Below are positions 38,644-50,400 of a stretch of DNA of 64,000 nt, piece after piece. Origin of the DNA: Inonotus obliquus (taxonomy: Eukaryota > Basidiomycota > Agaricomycetes > Hymenochaetales > Hymenochaetaceae); NCBI GenBank assembly GCA_032164295.1, contig JAJHTX010000004.1, positions 1,240,001 through 1,304,000 on the forward strand. Reading direction: 5' to 3'. A program made the translations under genes and the position numbers. The stretch's first letter is position 1. Every line of letters starts with the position of its first letter. The notes beneath the pieces were generated by a model. The model had not been told where the DNA came from. It did not search any database and was given only the letters and a program-made list of their open reading frames with translations.

Positions 38644-39756
38644 ATGCACATAGTGTCGTGCCGCGCGGACCGCTTTTCAATCCAACAATCCAACCAGAAC
38701 TGTTTTTCAATAATCAATCATGATTCATGATTCATGAGCGTGTAATATGTATGTCTGTCAGACAGTGACTTAGGCAGCAGGCTATATCTATCTTTGTCAC
38801 AGTATCAGTATCTCCGATGGATCATCATCGAGAATTGATACTAATATTTATGTTTGCCATTTGCCATTTGTCATTTCCTCTCTCTAGTACTCAGCGAAGC
38901 CTGAGGCCACAATTAGTAATATAGCAGTATTAGCATTAATGCGCTTTGTGATTTTCTTGGCTGTCGCTTTGTTTCTTTGTCAATGTCATGAAGTGCTCGG
39001 GAAGATTTGCGTCGCGTTCTTTCTATTTCCGAGTTTGGAGTTATTGTCGATCGATCTACCACCAACCACCAACGTAAACTTCCGTGATATGAATAGGATA
39101 TTAGTGTTATCTACGAAAGCCAGAATGTTCACTATAGCTAGTATAATACTAGTACTCACAAGGGTAGCAGTACTCTATGCACTGCACGGAAACCAAGACA
39201 AGACAAGCAAATGATTTAGATTGTACTTTATCATAAAGATTTTAGTTATACATTTCAGTCCGCGTTCCTTAGCAGTATATAATGAAGTCCTTGGATCGAG
39301 TAAGAAACTCTCGACAGCAACAGGGCAAGTTGACGAAGGGCAAAGGGCGAAGGGCGAAGGAAAGTCGAGAGAACGACAGGGAATTGAACGAAGGTAATCA
39401 ATCCGATGGACTTTGGGCGGAGGTAGAGATTGAAAAAGAGAAAGAAAAGAAAAATAATTAAACCAGATATTTCAGCCAGGAAAACAATTTGGAGAAAGTC
39501 AAACGAAATGACAGCTTTATCTTTACAAAAAAGTTTTCGAAAAGGAGAGGAAGAACTCCTAAGTAAGATAAGAGAAAGATTGTCCATCTCCGACGTTTTT
39601 GAGTTTCAAAAATAAAGAAGCGGAGGACGAGTGTAGGGTAGGGATAAGGATTCGAAGATGAAGGTTGAAATGAGGGAAGTATTGTAAGGATGGGTTGTGA
39701 GCACCAAGATGAAATGGAATTGTCAAAGATGAATGAATTAACAATAACAACACGCC

Positions 39757-41613
39757 TCATTGTGCCCATTCTGGTGGACCATAAGGCGTTGCGGATAGCG
39801 AAGATAATGGCACAGGAGAGGAAGAACCTAACCGAGCACTATCAATTCGTTCCACCATCTCACCGCTTTCATTTAATGCACCTTCGCGATTACTAGTATT
39901 CTGCCCTCTTGATGATGAAGGTGCAACGAATGCCGCAAAGTCAGAGCCCAGACCTTCACGTGGTTCATCAAGGAAACCTGCACTCTCCTCATCATCCGCA
40001 CGCACGCCATACTGCATACGGGCACGACAACGAGAACGTCCACGAGTACACTCTGCATTGTCGTCGTCATCATCAAGTTCCTCATCCACTGCTCGTCGTG
40101 CAACGTATGTGAGGTAGAGAGCGAGAACAAGACATAATACGATACCCAAGACAGTCGATGTCTGACCGAGAGAAGTTGTGTTGTCCTCGTCAGAAGAATC
40201 TTCCTTCTGTACCCCATCTGATGTTTTCGAAGGAGTATGGTATTGAGCAAAGTTCTTGATGCCCGCTCCTACACTGGTGTGTATGATAACCTTCAAAAGA
40301 CTGAGAGCCGTGCAATAGGTATATGTCTGGAAAGTGAGACTCGGACATCCGGCCAGGAGTGCATTAAGCACATTGTAAGGATACGGAGCCAGCCGGACGA
40401 GGAAAAGCAGAGATGGACGCTTTGAGATCGCTCGCACAACGCGTTGTAATGCCCGAGAGTGAGACATGCAGGACGTTATAGCACGGCGCAACGCGGGTAT
40501 TGATCGAGATATCCAAAAGACAAATATGGCTCCGAAGAGTGCGGAGAAATACGACACGACGCCACCAGTCCATGCGCCAAATGTATAACCAGAAAGAATC
40601 TGCAGCGTTGAGTATAAAGGGATGGGGGCTGAAATGATTTGTAAGTAGACGGCGTGTATATGAATGATTATTAGATACTTACGGATGCACGTCAAGAAAA
40701 TCATGAAAAACATGACGGCATATCCAGCCTCTTCTTGCGCCCTCAACCATTGTGCCAATTCATCGAGTCCACCAAAGACTTCTTCTTTCCAGAAGCTAAT
40801 GGCCAAAGCGAACCCAACAATGGTAGCAGCGTACACAAGGAAGGGTAGCCAAGGCCGTATGCGTTCGATAAGGAGCATACGTCGCACAGATAGTGAGTAC
40901 GGTGCATAGTTATTCGGGTAAGAAGGAAGCGCGGATGATGAGAAGGATGAATGTGTCGAGTACGGCGGGGGCGGGGCGAAAGATGAAGCGTGGGGCTGAG
41001 GAGCGGGGAAGGACGCGGGCGTGAGACTGGAAGTACGGATGGGTGCCTGGATCGTTCCTGAGCATGCTTGCTGTGGTGAATCTGGAAGACGCGTATTTGA
41101 GGGTCCGGATGCCGATGCATTGTCTCCGTAAATCATCCCGAGTCCCCGCTTTTCGTCCCAGTCCCCTCCACCGGTATTCCTCTCATTTCTTTCCGGTTGG
41201 CGTCCCCGAGAATATTCCCGGTTCCGAGAACCGACAGAAGCGTGGACGCCACCTGTTCCATCCATGTGCGCCTGCGGAGAATAAAGCGATTCCTGACGTG
41301 ACACGTTCCCGAGCTCGATGTCCTCGAAGGCATCACGAACTTTCTCGCTGATTTCCTGTTGAGGCGGAGCTGGTGGCTGCAATGCTGAGACGACCCGTGG
41401 TGGCGAACGCGGGCGAGAAGAACCTGAAGCCATTCCGGACGACTTCTGAGAGGGGTTCGCTCTAGATGATGAAGGAAGTGAGGAAGCGCCAGCGCTTGAA
41501 GATTGAGCATGAGACATAGTGCTCTTTGATTGAGACGAATTTGAAAGTGCCCGGGATGCTGTGTTTGGAGATGAAGACGCGCCCGACGACACGCTTGTGT
41601 CTGCGGCAAGCAT
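39757..41613 (-). CDS. TVP38: TVP38/SNARE-associated Golgi (DedA-like) membrane protein
   Basis: Exons 41613-40680 and 40628-39757 give 601 residues. The N-terminal 230 residues are Ser/Pro-rich and cytosolic. The VTT/SNARE-associated domain follows: membrane segments around WLPFLVYAATIVGFALAIS and VMFFMIFLTCI, then LYSTLQILSGYTFGAWTGGV, the characteristic GAIFVFWISR, and FLVRLAPYPYNVLNALLAG, ending with a membrane segment LGIVLCLVLALYLTYV and an acidic tail (DDDDDN). Yeast Tvp38 resides in late Golgi vesicles; VTT-domain proteins are linked to lipid scrambling and vesicle formation. The 51-nt intron has no stop and keeps frame, so an unspliced message would also be translatable. The minus-strand start at 41613 is the first Met of the frame. 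Confidence 0.88.
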   Translation of the reverse strand: MLAADTSVSSGASSSPNTASRALSNSSQSKSTMSHAQSSSAGASSLPSSSRANPSQKSSGMASGSSRPRSPPRVVSALQPPAPPQQEISEKVRDAFEDIELGNVSRQESLYSPQAHMDGTGGVHASVGSRNREYSRGRQPERNERNTGGGDWDEKRGLGMIYGDNASASGPSNTRLPDSPQQACSGTIQAPIRTSSLTPASFPAPQPHASSFAPPPPYSTHSSFSSSALPSYPNNYAPYSLSVRRMLLIERIRPWLPFLVYAATIVGFALAISFWKEEVFGGLDELAQWLRAQEEAGYAVMFFMIFLTCIRKYLIIIHIHAVYLQIISAPIPLYSTLQILSGYTFGAWTGGVVSYFSALFGAIFVFWISRSIPALRRAITSCMSHSRALQRVVRAISKRPSLLFLVRLAPYPYNVLNALLAGCPSLTFQTYTYCTALSLLKVIIHTSVGAGIKNFAQYHTPSKTSDGVQKEDSSDEDNTTSLGQTSTVLGIVLCLVLALYLTYVARRAVDEELDDDDDNAECTRGRSRCRARMQYGVRADDEESAGFLDEPREGLGSDFAAFVAPSSSRGQNTSNREGALNESGEMVERIDSARLGSSSPVPLSSLSATPYGPPEWAQ

Positions 41614-43070
41614 TATGCGCTCCTACTCGCCCTACAAGAATATAGCTTGAGAAAAAAAGGAGTACAAGATCACGGGGATGTTCACGAGCAATACGCGTCT
41701 ATCACGGTTTCTAGGAGATGAAAAAGATGCTTAGATTATCAAGAAGTTTGTGGGGAGATCATCAAAATGCGAGATGATGATAACCCAAAGCAGGGAGAGA
41801 GAGTATGATAGTCAAGCGAAGGGCGGGCAAGGAGTGTTCAAGATAGGAGAGGTAAAAGTTGAGGGAATGTTTGGGTGCAATACGCGCGAGAATTGCGGGT
41901 GATCGGCTAACGAACCTGGCGCCAGAGTTGAGCTTTGCGACGTGTCGAGGCGAGCAACGTCGGATGTGCTGGCGAGGTGTGCCACTGATGAGGCAGCTGT
42001 CTGCTGTCGGTGTTGCTGATATGCGAAGGGAAGGTGCAAAAACGCACAGAAGATCCGGTATGACCGTTCGACTATGCGGGATCAAAATGTTATTTCTCTT
42101 GGATTTCTCTGAAAAGTAACACACAGAGAGCGGTGTGCGCCTGCGAGAAGGAAGGCGATGAGAAGGAGTAGTGAAGTGAATGGGAGTTGGTAAAGAGGAA
42201 TTGTAGCGAAACAGCACAGCCCCTGCTAAATTCTAAGCATTCCGCAGCAGTGGCTGTGTAGCTTATCTAACACATTCCCCTCTCATCGTTTCCGTCCGTT
42301 AACTTGCATTCAGTGTTCTTGTATTATTCTAGTCTACCACCTCCAGACTACAAACCTGTTTCGTTGTAGCTGCGAAATACTTCACTCTTTTTTATATTTT
42401 GTCTTGGCTATAAAATACCTATCATACAAATTCCACATCAGCCCTTGCAAATGATGCAATCCACCAAGCCTTCATCTGATATTGAAGATACGGATCCATA
42501 TAAAACCCGACCCTCACTACCTTGTGACCATTTCTTCTGTGTTACACTGTATAGGTTCCCGCGTTTCATTACACTTATAAGGCAGTCATAGCTTGTGTTT
42601 CACTAACAGTACTCTACTATAGACCGACATTTACTATCCTGCTAGCAACACTTTATCATGAAGCTGGTTCGGTGTTTGCAACCTACTCCACTGTAGATGT
42701 CCATTGATGGCCCATACAATGCGGAGTTTTTGCGGTCCGATAAGTATCCTTCACTACTCAACCGGTTAGCTTTGAAATTTTGCTCTTTATCCATCTTCCC
42801 TGTCCTTACCTCACCGTCATTCATTCAATGGCTACCCTTCGGTAGTTTTCTGCACGATGTACGACTTTGACTTGTCTCGTAAGCCCTCCTGTTCAGTGCA
42901 ATCGGAGAAGTAGGATAAAGGTTGAAAAAAAAATCCAAAAAAAGAGAGTTGGATCACGTGAGTGAGTCGCGTCGATCATTTGTCGATTTCGGAGTTACAA
43001 ATGCAATTGACGAGTTGAACGCCGACCTTGACCTTTTCCTCCTTTCATCACTGCGGTATCCCCGGCGACA
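41614..43070. other. 1.46-kb intergenic, no supported gene
   Basis: Between TVP38 and the next plus-strand gene. A 151-codon minus-strand frame (42217-41762) has no recognisable motif, a composition unlike a folded protein, and abuts the TVP38 5' region, so I read it as promoter/5' UTR sequence. Confidence 0.45.
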
Positions 43071-43794
43071 ATGTTCTCAAACTCGCTTCTTTCCTGTTTA
43101 TCAAACACATCAAAATATTATGCTGTTTTACCGACTCGTACCCGTCCCTCTATAGTACCTTATCGATTTTCGACGGCACGTTTTCTAAACCAGTCATCTT
43201 CAACGTCAACATCATCGTCAAACAATGCTAGCGAAAGTAAACGCGCCAAAATTGGAGGAAACACGTCATCTCAGGAACCAATAGGTACTACCGAAACCGA
43301 TGAGAATGGGGGCGGGAAGGAAGCTAAAACACGATCTCCGCACGCGCAATGGTACTCCGACTTTTTACCAGGAATGATTCCAATTGCACTCCTCGGATCC
43401 GCTGTTTACATCGTACGTTTATCTCGTCTCCTACTTTTCTTCTGTTCGTGTCCTTAATACCCTCGAGTCTTCCCGCTTCCCGCACTCTTATCTTCCTCTC
43501 CAATCTCTCTCTCTCCGATCTAATTATTCACCGACTTATTTGATGTAAATGTATACTAACCAAATATTGAATGCGATGACAATTCAGGGACTACAACTCG
43601 TGCAAACGAAACTTGCGACGGAGAAATATTTGGATGAAGCGAACGCCCGGATTGTACAACTTGAAGAAGAGATAAAGCGGTTACAGAGCGAGCAAGAAAT
43701 ACGAGACCGGAAGCGCGTATCCTCCGGAACACCCACGAGTAACTCACAAACGGATTCAAAGCGCTCCTCATCTAGATGGTGGTGGTTCTCATAA
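43071..43794 (+). CDS. Predicted mitochondrial membrane protein with coiled coil
   Basis: Exons 43071-43412 and 43588-43794 join to 182 residues. Residues 1-45 lack acidic residues and are rich in Ser, Arg and hydroxylated residues, as in mitochondrial presequences. A conserved-looking block HAQWYSDFLPGMIPIALLGSA leads into one membrane segment (about residues 95-120), which is spliced directly to GLQLVQTKLATEKYLDEANARIVQLEEEIKRLQ, a heptad-repeat coiled coil. The end is RWWWFS. This architecture recalls small inner-membrane assembly factors of respiratory complexes, but I do not recognise a specific family. The intron (175 nt) is longer than its neighbours. Confidence 0.7.
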
Positions 43795-44391
43795 TGAATG
43801 AATGATATGGATCTTTCGCTCTTCCCTTCGAGTCCGAGTCAGGCTTGATTCAAGTTACGAAACATTCTTCATGGAGTCTTCGTTATGCGCTGTGTTTGAA
43901 ATTTCTCAAGGAGTTAAAGCGCGTTTATCCTCGTGCCTCATGTGATGATGGATATGAATGACGAACGACGAGTTCCACCAGAGGCGTGGTCAATATCCAC
44001 TTCGCCCTTCCAATCCTTCTTCGCCTTGCTCATTTGCGCGATTACATCCTTATTTCAACCGATGCGAGTACTGGCGTTTCATGTACCGTATTTAAAACTC
44101 ACGGGTATTACGGATTCCGTTATGGTTATTAGACAGCGAGAGGAAGGACACGAGTGACATGCATATAGGAATTCATCATTAGCCAAGAATTAATACGGGG
44201 TCAATGTAATTGGGGGCTGTATTAATGCCCGGATATCTATGATTATACAAATGGACATAAATAACTAGATAGTAGAAAACGCACAAAGAAGCGGGGAGAG
44301 GTATACGATACGAAAAGGTCACAGTAACACCAAGATAACCACAAGCTTCTACAGACCATTATATGGCAACCTCTTTTAAGAGTCGTCTAGA
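43795..44391. other. Convergent 3' region, no gene seen
   Basis: 597 bp between two converging genes. A 74-codon frame at 43933-44157 shows one hydrophobic stretch but no support. The interval presumably holds both 3' ends. Confidence 0.45.
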
Positions 44392-45872
44392 TTAAGATTG
44401 AGTTTGCTTGAGAATTAGGGCAGTCCGGTGGTTGTGGAAAAGTCTCGCCGTGCTATTTGGACATCTGTGAGCAAATGTTAAGATCTAAGTTTAATCTGGG
44501 AACATACCTGAGGATCGAAGCTCCCAATCCCGCGAAAGGTTTCACGGCATTACGCATTGGTTTGATGTTGAAAAGTTCGTATGCTAGCAAACGCTAATTA
44601 AACCATGTCTCCTTGACTCGGAAAGAGGAGATACGTACAAACGAAGAGTAGATCAAGAAGGAGCTTCAGTCGCTGTATTCGCAGCCAGAAGTCTTGCCTA
44701 TGCAGCTTCTCCAGCTCTTTCTCCTCCGCTTTCGATGCGGTCGACTTAGATTTTTCGGTTACGCCCGACATCGAGTCCGAGTATAACCGTGACTCGACTG
44801 TATGAAGATCAGTCAGCTTGATAAGGGCGGAGAGCCGATTAGATACGTACCGGCTTGTATCCTGCCTTTGGTTATACTTCGTTCAAAACTGAGCTCGATC
44901 AAGGCTATTAGGGTGCCGAGGAACCAGCACCAATTCGAAAATCGACCGGCCCTCTCCCCAGTTTTCTTACCTATTATGCCCAGCCTTCAACGAGAAAACG
45001 TCAGATCACTATAAAACTGGATACTGAGAACAGAATACCTATAGAAGGCGTAGATGTCGTCTGATAACCCATTAAAGAATTCTAGGAGTGCTGGAGGCGG
45101 TGCTCGTAGGAAGGCCTGTAGCAAAGGTTTCGGCGCCTCCTCCTTTTTTGGTGACTTTAAGCTTAGCTCATCGTCTTGGGCGGACAGTATGGAGGTGAGA
45201 GGGGTGAGCCAGTTGAACATTATGAGAGCTTTCCTAGACAGATGTACTCTCGTTAGTCAGGGATGCGTAACCACGCACCGACAACTTGCCTAGTTGTTGA
45301 GAGATTTGATGCTGTAGACTCCAGTCGTTTGACCATTTCAATCTCCCACCTCGTCTTCTTTCTCATCGCTAGCATACGACTCGCGCCCACAGTGGAATAA
45401 AATAGCAGATAAACACGAATAGAATATTGCATTATTTTCTGCCAGAACAATGTCAAGTGTCACGAAGTCATCTACCTTGATAGATAGAACTCACGAAAGC
45501 TTTGTCTCGACCTGAGCTTGTTCTTAATATCTCCCGCCATACTTCCGGAGTTTTGACCTTCTTCACAGCCTCTTGGCTCACTGTGTCTTCCACATCCTCA
45601 ACTACTTCTTCCTCCTCAAAGTCCTCAACAGCCGGCTTTGCTTTTGTTTCTTCCTGCTGCGAATCGGACGGTGCGTACAATTCAGATCCATACACGTATG
45701 ATTGGGAATCTGATATCATTGAAGTGCGTGGCGTGCGTGGTGGGTGATGTGAGAGTGGATTCACCTGGAACGAGGAAGAAGGGTTGTATGATGATCCAAA
45801 GAAGTCTTCCTGCGTTGAAGTTGTGCGGGAATGCGTGTGGCTCGTACTGCTTGGAAACGATATAGTTGACAT
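44392..45872 (-). CDS. PEX11-family peroxisomal membrane protein
   Basis: Seven exons (45872-45495, 45438-45290, 45233-45039, 44984-44851, 44797-44639, 44583-44508, 44464-44392) join in phase to 387 residues. The first 120 residues are Ser/Thr-rich and acidic. The PEX11 core follows: SGRDKAFKIMQYSIRVYLLF, RLESTASNLSTTRKALIMFN with the amphipathic helix, DDIYAFYRLGIIG, RFSNWCWFLGTLIALIELSF and YELFNIKPMRNAVKPFAGLG. PEX11 proteins remodel the peroxisomal membrane and drive elongation before fission. The group with this long N-terminal extension corresponds to fungal PEX11C-like proteins. The start at 45872 (CAGCATG context) was preferred to an in-frame Met at 45992 with a poor context. The second intron begins with GC. 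Confidence 0.85.
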
Positions 45873-46107
45873 GCTGAGAGGGTGCGAGCAATCAAGAAGG
45901 CTTGACGGCGTTCTGAGGTGCGAGTGAGATGAGTCGAAATGAAGCGCACGTTCAACGCGCCTCTTGAGTTGCGTCGAGCCAAACAAGTGCATACAACGCG
46001 GTGATGTCCCGACGAGGCGTCACTGAACGAACTGTCCACCTCCTTTTACCACTGACTTCTTAGCGAAAAGGTCTGCTACTACACGTACGCTCACATCTTT
46101 CCCACTC
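45873..46107. promoter_or_regulatory. Divergent promoter, PEX11-like / dynein light chain
   Basis: 235 bp separates the two opposite starts. It must serve both genes; no distinctive motif stands out. Confidence 0.4.
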
Positions 46108-46734
46108 ATGATCACGGAGAGATATGGCGTCCGATCGCCACCACCACTACCATCCGATGCGCCTTCTCCACGACCACAATTCGACACAGAAACACTGAAA
46201 ACCTACATAAAGGTTCTGCTCTCCAGTACATTACAGAACGAAAGATTTCCTGAACCTCGGGATCGAGACAAGCTAAGGGCGTGGTGCAAGGAGATAGGGG
46301 AAAGAGTCAAGGGCAAGATGCTTGGTTTGTCATCAGAATTACTATTATCCTGGTTTCTTCCCTCGTTTACTCAGTTGCTGGTCAGAAATCCAGCCTAAAG
46401 GATTGTGAGTCTTGCCTAGCTGATTCTCAGACAATTAATGATTTGCTGATTACTTTTCTCAGTAAATATATTGTTCTGACACGGATTGACGAGAACAGCG
46501 GGCAGGGCATGCAGTGGGTACTTTCTCATCGTCTACCCATGAAGATAGGTACAAAATAGACGCCTTCTAGTGCAAATCTCATGAGTCACTGGGAAGAGTG
46601 CGATACGGTCGCTCAAGAGATGTTCTCAAACGTACGCGACTTCGTTTCTCTTCTCGAGTGACCTCATTCATCTACCGTTTCTCCAGGATTCTTTGATATG
46701 TGTCTGCGTGGCCTTCGCCATACGGACGGTTTGA
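46108..46734 (+). CDS. Tctex-type dynein light chain (DYNLT/TCTEX1D-like)
   Basis: Exons 46108-46324, 46386-46404, 46463-46517, 46560-46631 and 46687-46734 join to 136 residues, typical for the family. The order of elements fits Tctex1: an N-terminal Pro-rich lead, helices LKTYIKVLLSSTLQNERF and RDKLRAWCKEIGERVKGKML, strand FKYIVLTRIDENSGQGM, then SHWEECDTVAQEMFSNDSLI and CVCVAFAIRTV. Tctex light chains bind dynein intermediate chain and cargo adaptors; the TCTEX1D subgroup is also tied to cilia in other organisms, which this fungus lacks, so a cytoplasmic dynein role is more likely. The second exon is only 19 nt. Confidence 0.85.
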
Positions 46735-46815
46735 CAGCAACTTCTGCTCGCTCTCACAATCTGTACTACAAGATCGGAAATATATACCCTGCATACACAT
46801 GAATGCATCCTTTGG

Positions 46816-47423
46816 GTGATGCAGCACTATGCCCGCTCCGCTCGCTTTCCGTCGGGGTATTCCGTTGTCCATTCGAATGGATGTACAGCAGCCTTGTGGA
46901 AAGTCAATATCATCAAGGACCCCTCTACCTTGGCGTCCTTCTTGCTATCTTCGCTTCGCATGCTCAAAGCCAAAAAGGCTTTCCTGACATCTCATTGTTC
47001 CTGTTATTTCCATCTCTCATGTGATGCCGGTCAAGCGGAGCGTGAACTTACGGAAGGTTCAAACCCCTGTTTTCCGCCCATTCATTTTGCAAATTGCGTG
47101 GCTTATGCACATCTCCAAGTATTCCATTCATGCATCAGGATATTTTCGTCTCGACTGATTGGGCATACAGGAAAAACTGGACCATCGCGGGGACCTGGCA
47201 TTCAATTGACCCATCACCGCTATCATTCAACTCGACACCTCCAGACGACTTCCATTTAGCTAAGCCCGTGGTGATAGACATGTATTGGATCCTATTCAAG
47301 TCCCGTTGTATGCAGTCTCAGCTGATCCTGCGCACTTGGATCTGCGAGCTACCTAAAGCAGCCCCACAACAGACAAGGTTCGGGACTAAAGTTTGGAAGA
47401 GATTGCCATGCGTGATGCGCTAA
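46816..47423 (+). pseudogene. Possible gene relic
   Basis: Two overlapping plus-strand frames switch around 47100: the first reads KKAFLTSHCSCYFHLSC, the second DIFVSTDWAYRKNWTIAGTW and LAKPVVIDMYWILFK. Amino-acid composition looks protein-like, but there is no start context, no consistent splice joining and no family I recognise. It may be a decayed gene or chance. Confidence 0.2.
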
Positions 47424-50400
47424 AAATGAAACATTGCAGTCTAGTCTTTTTCAGGAAATTGCACTCTTCGACGCCTTTCCATAAAGATGAACATCCGTCA
47501 TCCTTTCCGTCTGTTCCACAGGGTCTGGAGTTTCACGTCCGTCTTGAAACCGGTCGCATAAAAACGTGACCAGCTATTGTTATCTGGGCATTTTTATACG
47601 CCTCCGCCATTCGGTCTCCGATTCATACAGCACTTCAAGTATTGAATTTTCGAACTCAAATTACAAGGCTGGTCACACCCGGCAAGGAAATACCACCCAT
47701 TCGGCGTCGCAATCAGCTTCTTCACTTCGAACGCAGACCCCAGACCGTCCTTCTGCGGGTGTGACACTATTATCCCTATATTCCTCCCTCGTACAACCGG
47801 CTTAATTTCGTTAAAATAGGGAAAGACCAGAGTTTCGTCATCATCTCTTCTGCTTTATCAAATTCCGAAGAAAGCAGGCGGCACGCACAACAATTATGGA
47901 CATGATGCTCCTCGGATTTCTCGTTCTTTCATTAGTATTCATGCAGCAAATTCAGTAGACTGCTGAATTGAGCAAGCACCCGAACCCTGTGGCGAAAAAT
48001 AGTAGACTCTCCCGAAATCGCATTATTGGCCGTTGTAAGTACTATACTTCACTCAAAGTGCAGCCAAGGTGGCTTGTGCCATCCTCCGCAGTATTCTTTG
48101 ATGATTGAGTATCTGACAACATCCCAGGGCGGACGACATCCCACATGGTGATCCTACATCGTTTGTTAGTTCGTGTATGCCGACCTTTCTTCATCAAGCG
48201 AAAAAAATAAAAACTTCTCAGAGCTTCAGCATCCGGTATACTCGTATTAGTGAGTGGCGTTAAAAACGTGTTCGTGTTAACAACCATGTGCATTTTCTCA
48301 CTTGGCTGTTTACAGGATCTCTAGTTACCCTATTGTCCTGATTGAGCACACCATACCGCACGCTTCGGCCGCGATCGGTGTGCCACGAATTAAGCACCGT
48401 CATTGTCTGGGCTTCTTAACCTCGAGAGACCGACTCGTGTTAGTAGGCCGAGATGAATAATAGAGTCCTGGGATACTGGAGGATTGTGTGGTTCCGGTCT
48501 CCTCGGCTTCATAGAAGAGACAACGTCTCAGTCTCGAGGCTCCTGTCAAGGCACGGGCGTACAATGCATGCTGCCCAGTACTTAGCACGATCAACTTGGC
48601 TCATTTCAGCGTACATCCATCCTGGTAAGTGTAGAGCCCATCAAGCACTTACGAACAAAGGGATCATTGCCAGTCACCAAACAGGTAATTGCTCGCGCCG
48701 CTTACATGGTCCAGACTTCTGAGAAGCAGCACATATACCGACGACGCATTATGACAGGCTTTGGATGAACAAGATTTCGGTTTATGAATTATCAGAAGTC
48801 ACACCACGGTCTGTACCAACTTGGCCAAGGTTCCCGTTTTGGCGACAGTATAGAAAGGATGGTGATAGATCATGGATGTGCATGCCCATGAATGCTGATA
48901 TTCACGGGTACACGACAGGTTGACGTACAACGAACCGTGTTTACCAACCTTCTTTCTGCTAAGCAGAAGCCCATCAACCGGGTGATAGTTTCCCAGCGGG
49001 CCGCTCGTCAACACCGGCACTGTGTGTGTATACATATCAGTCTCTGCTAGAGAACGGATCCGGATTCAGACCAGCCGACTTATTTCAAGCAAAGTTGGAT
49101 GATTTGTTCTTCCCTTTCTTCTTCTTCTTCTTCGTCGGTTGAGTCGAGATTCGTATGGCCCTTTTCCAGAATTTCGACGGAGGGGAAGCTTGTGGCGGTT
49201 TGCATCCGTCCCTTCCCTCCTTCCTCCCTCCCTCCCCCCTTTTCGGCGGAGTAACTTGATCTAATCGATATGTTGGTGCTACCTATCTTGTTACTCAAGC
49301 TTACGCCTTTAACCTGGCTCGTCCAGCTCTAGGGTATCAGCACTATCACTTACGCGAAGGTTTACCTCGACGATCTCTCCCCCTTTCGCCTCTTCCGAAA
49401 AATCGCATGGGATCCTCGCAAGATCCTCGTTGTAGCCTTTATTTATCCATTAACTATGTTCGTTGCAGGTCGGAAAGAAGATTTACTGTTCAGTATAGAG
49501 TACAGTATAGTTAGTCTAGTTTCACTTACGTCTTTCCGCTTTGTGATATGGGAAAAAAAGTTCGCTACACTTCTGTGTGCGGTTCACTTGCTTGGTAAGT
49601 CACAGATGCGCTGTCAGAGCTGAGAAGCGAGAGAAAGGGAGGGAAAGAATTTGAGGATGGGGTTGATACTCCTTCTCTCGAACTCAAGTCACATTCATTC
49701 GGTTACTTCTCTTCGAGCGGACTTCTCATGATCCTTGGATTAGGGAAGGAAAAGAAGGTAATGGACATCCCTCGTAAAGCTGCTGCTGGTCGTTTCGTGA
49801 GAAACGGGGTTGAGGCTGTTGGAAACTTCCTTGTTGAGATATCCACGTCATGAAAGCTTAGGAAACGAGCTTGCAGCGAGTGTCTTGCTGCATGCCTTTG
49901 AAGGATTAGACGGTTCGAAATTTATGAGGTCAGAATCCATGGATTGACTGCTTTCGGCAGACGTTACAGAGCCACGCACCATGTAGCCACACCCCTTCCT
50001 GCCGGCATTTACACACCACCCATAGGAGTTACTTAGACTGCCCGCGCACTTGTACTTCGGATACCAGTAACGCAGTAACGAGCGAAATGAAAACATCTTT
50101 TCAAGAAACTGGCAGTTCTCAGCGAAACAGGAATCATCCTATATAATCAGGACAACTTTATCCATCTATACGTGTAAATCTACGATCGATTACTCACATC
50201 GTGTCTCGATATTTGTACTGCTGGGCTGGACAAGGCTAAGAATCAACAACAAGCAAATAACAGGCAACAAGAGGAAACATAAACAAACAACAATAAGTAG
50301 ATGTAGATGTAAGCAGCACGCCCAGGGACGACTGACGTAAACTAGCTATTAGTAAGAATCTCGTTTACATAATCTGTTTCCTGAGAAAATAATTAAGGAA

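Larger units (their letters stand above)
27500..39756. other. 12.3-kb gene-free, cryptically simple region
   Basis: No frame here shows a recognisable domain or a believable intron-exon pattern on either strand. The DNA is full of short imperfect tandem duplications: runs of GGAAATGGAAGT type near 29240-29350, CACAGTGCACAG near 29490, CCATATG near 35577, TGAATGAAC near 38480, AAGGTCTC near 38565, and AATRYC hexamers at 37630-37664. The 700 bp after 27500 are pyrimidine-rich and likely include the HSF gene 3' UTR. The region also holds the CTAGTAC and TCCGAGT motif clusters described in the findings. It could be a large regulatory domain, noncoding transcripts, or pericentric DNA; the sequence does not decide. 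Confidence 0.6.

Noticed and set aside
41762..42217. 151-codon minus-strand frame beyond TVP38
   Set aside because: No domain, weak start context; lies in the TVP38 upstream region.
45873..45992. Longer PEX11-like start at 45992
   Set aside because: Poor start context and basic, unrelated sequence; the Met at 45872 has a good context.
47040..47080. B-box-like GGTTCAAACCCC
   Set aside because: No cloverleaf can be folded around it.
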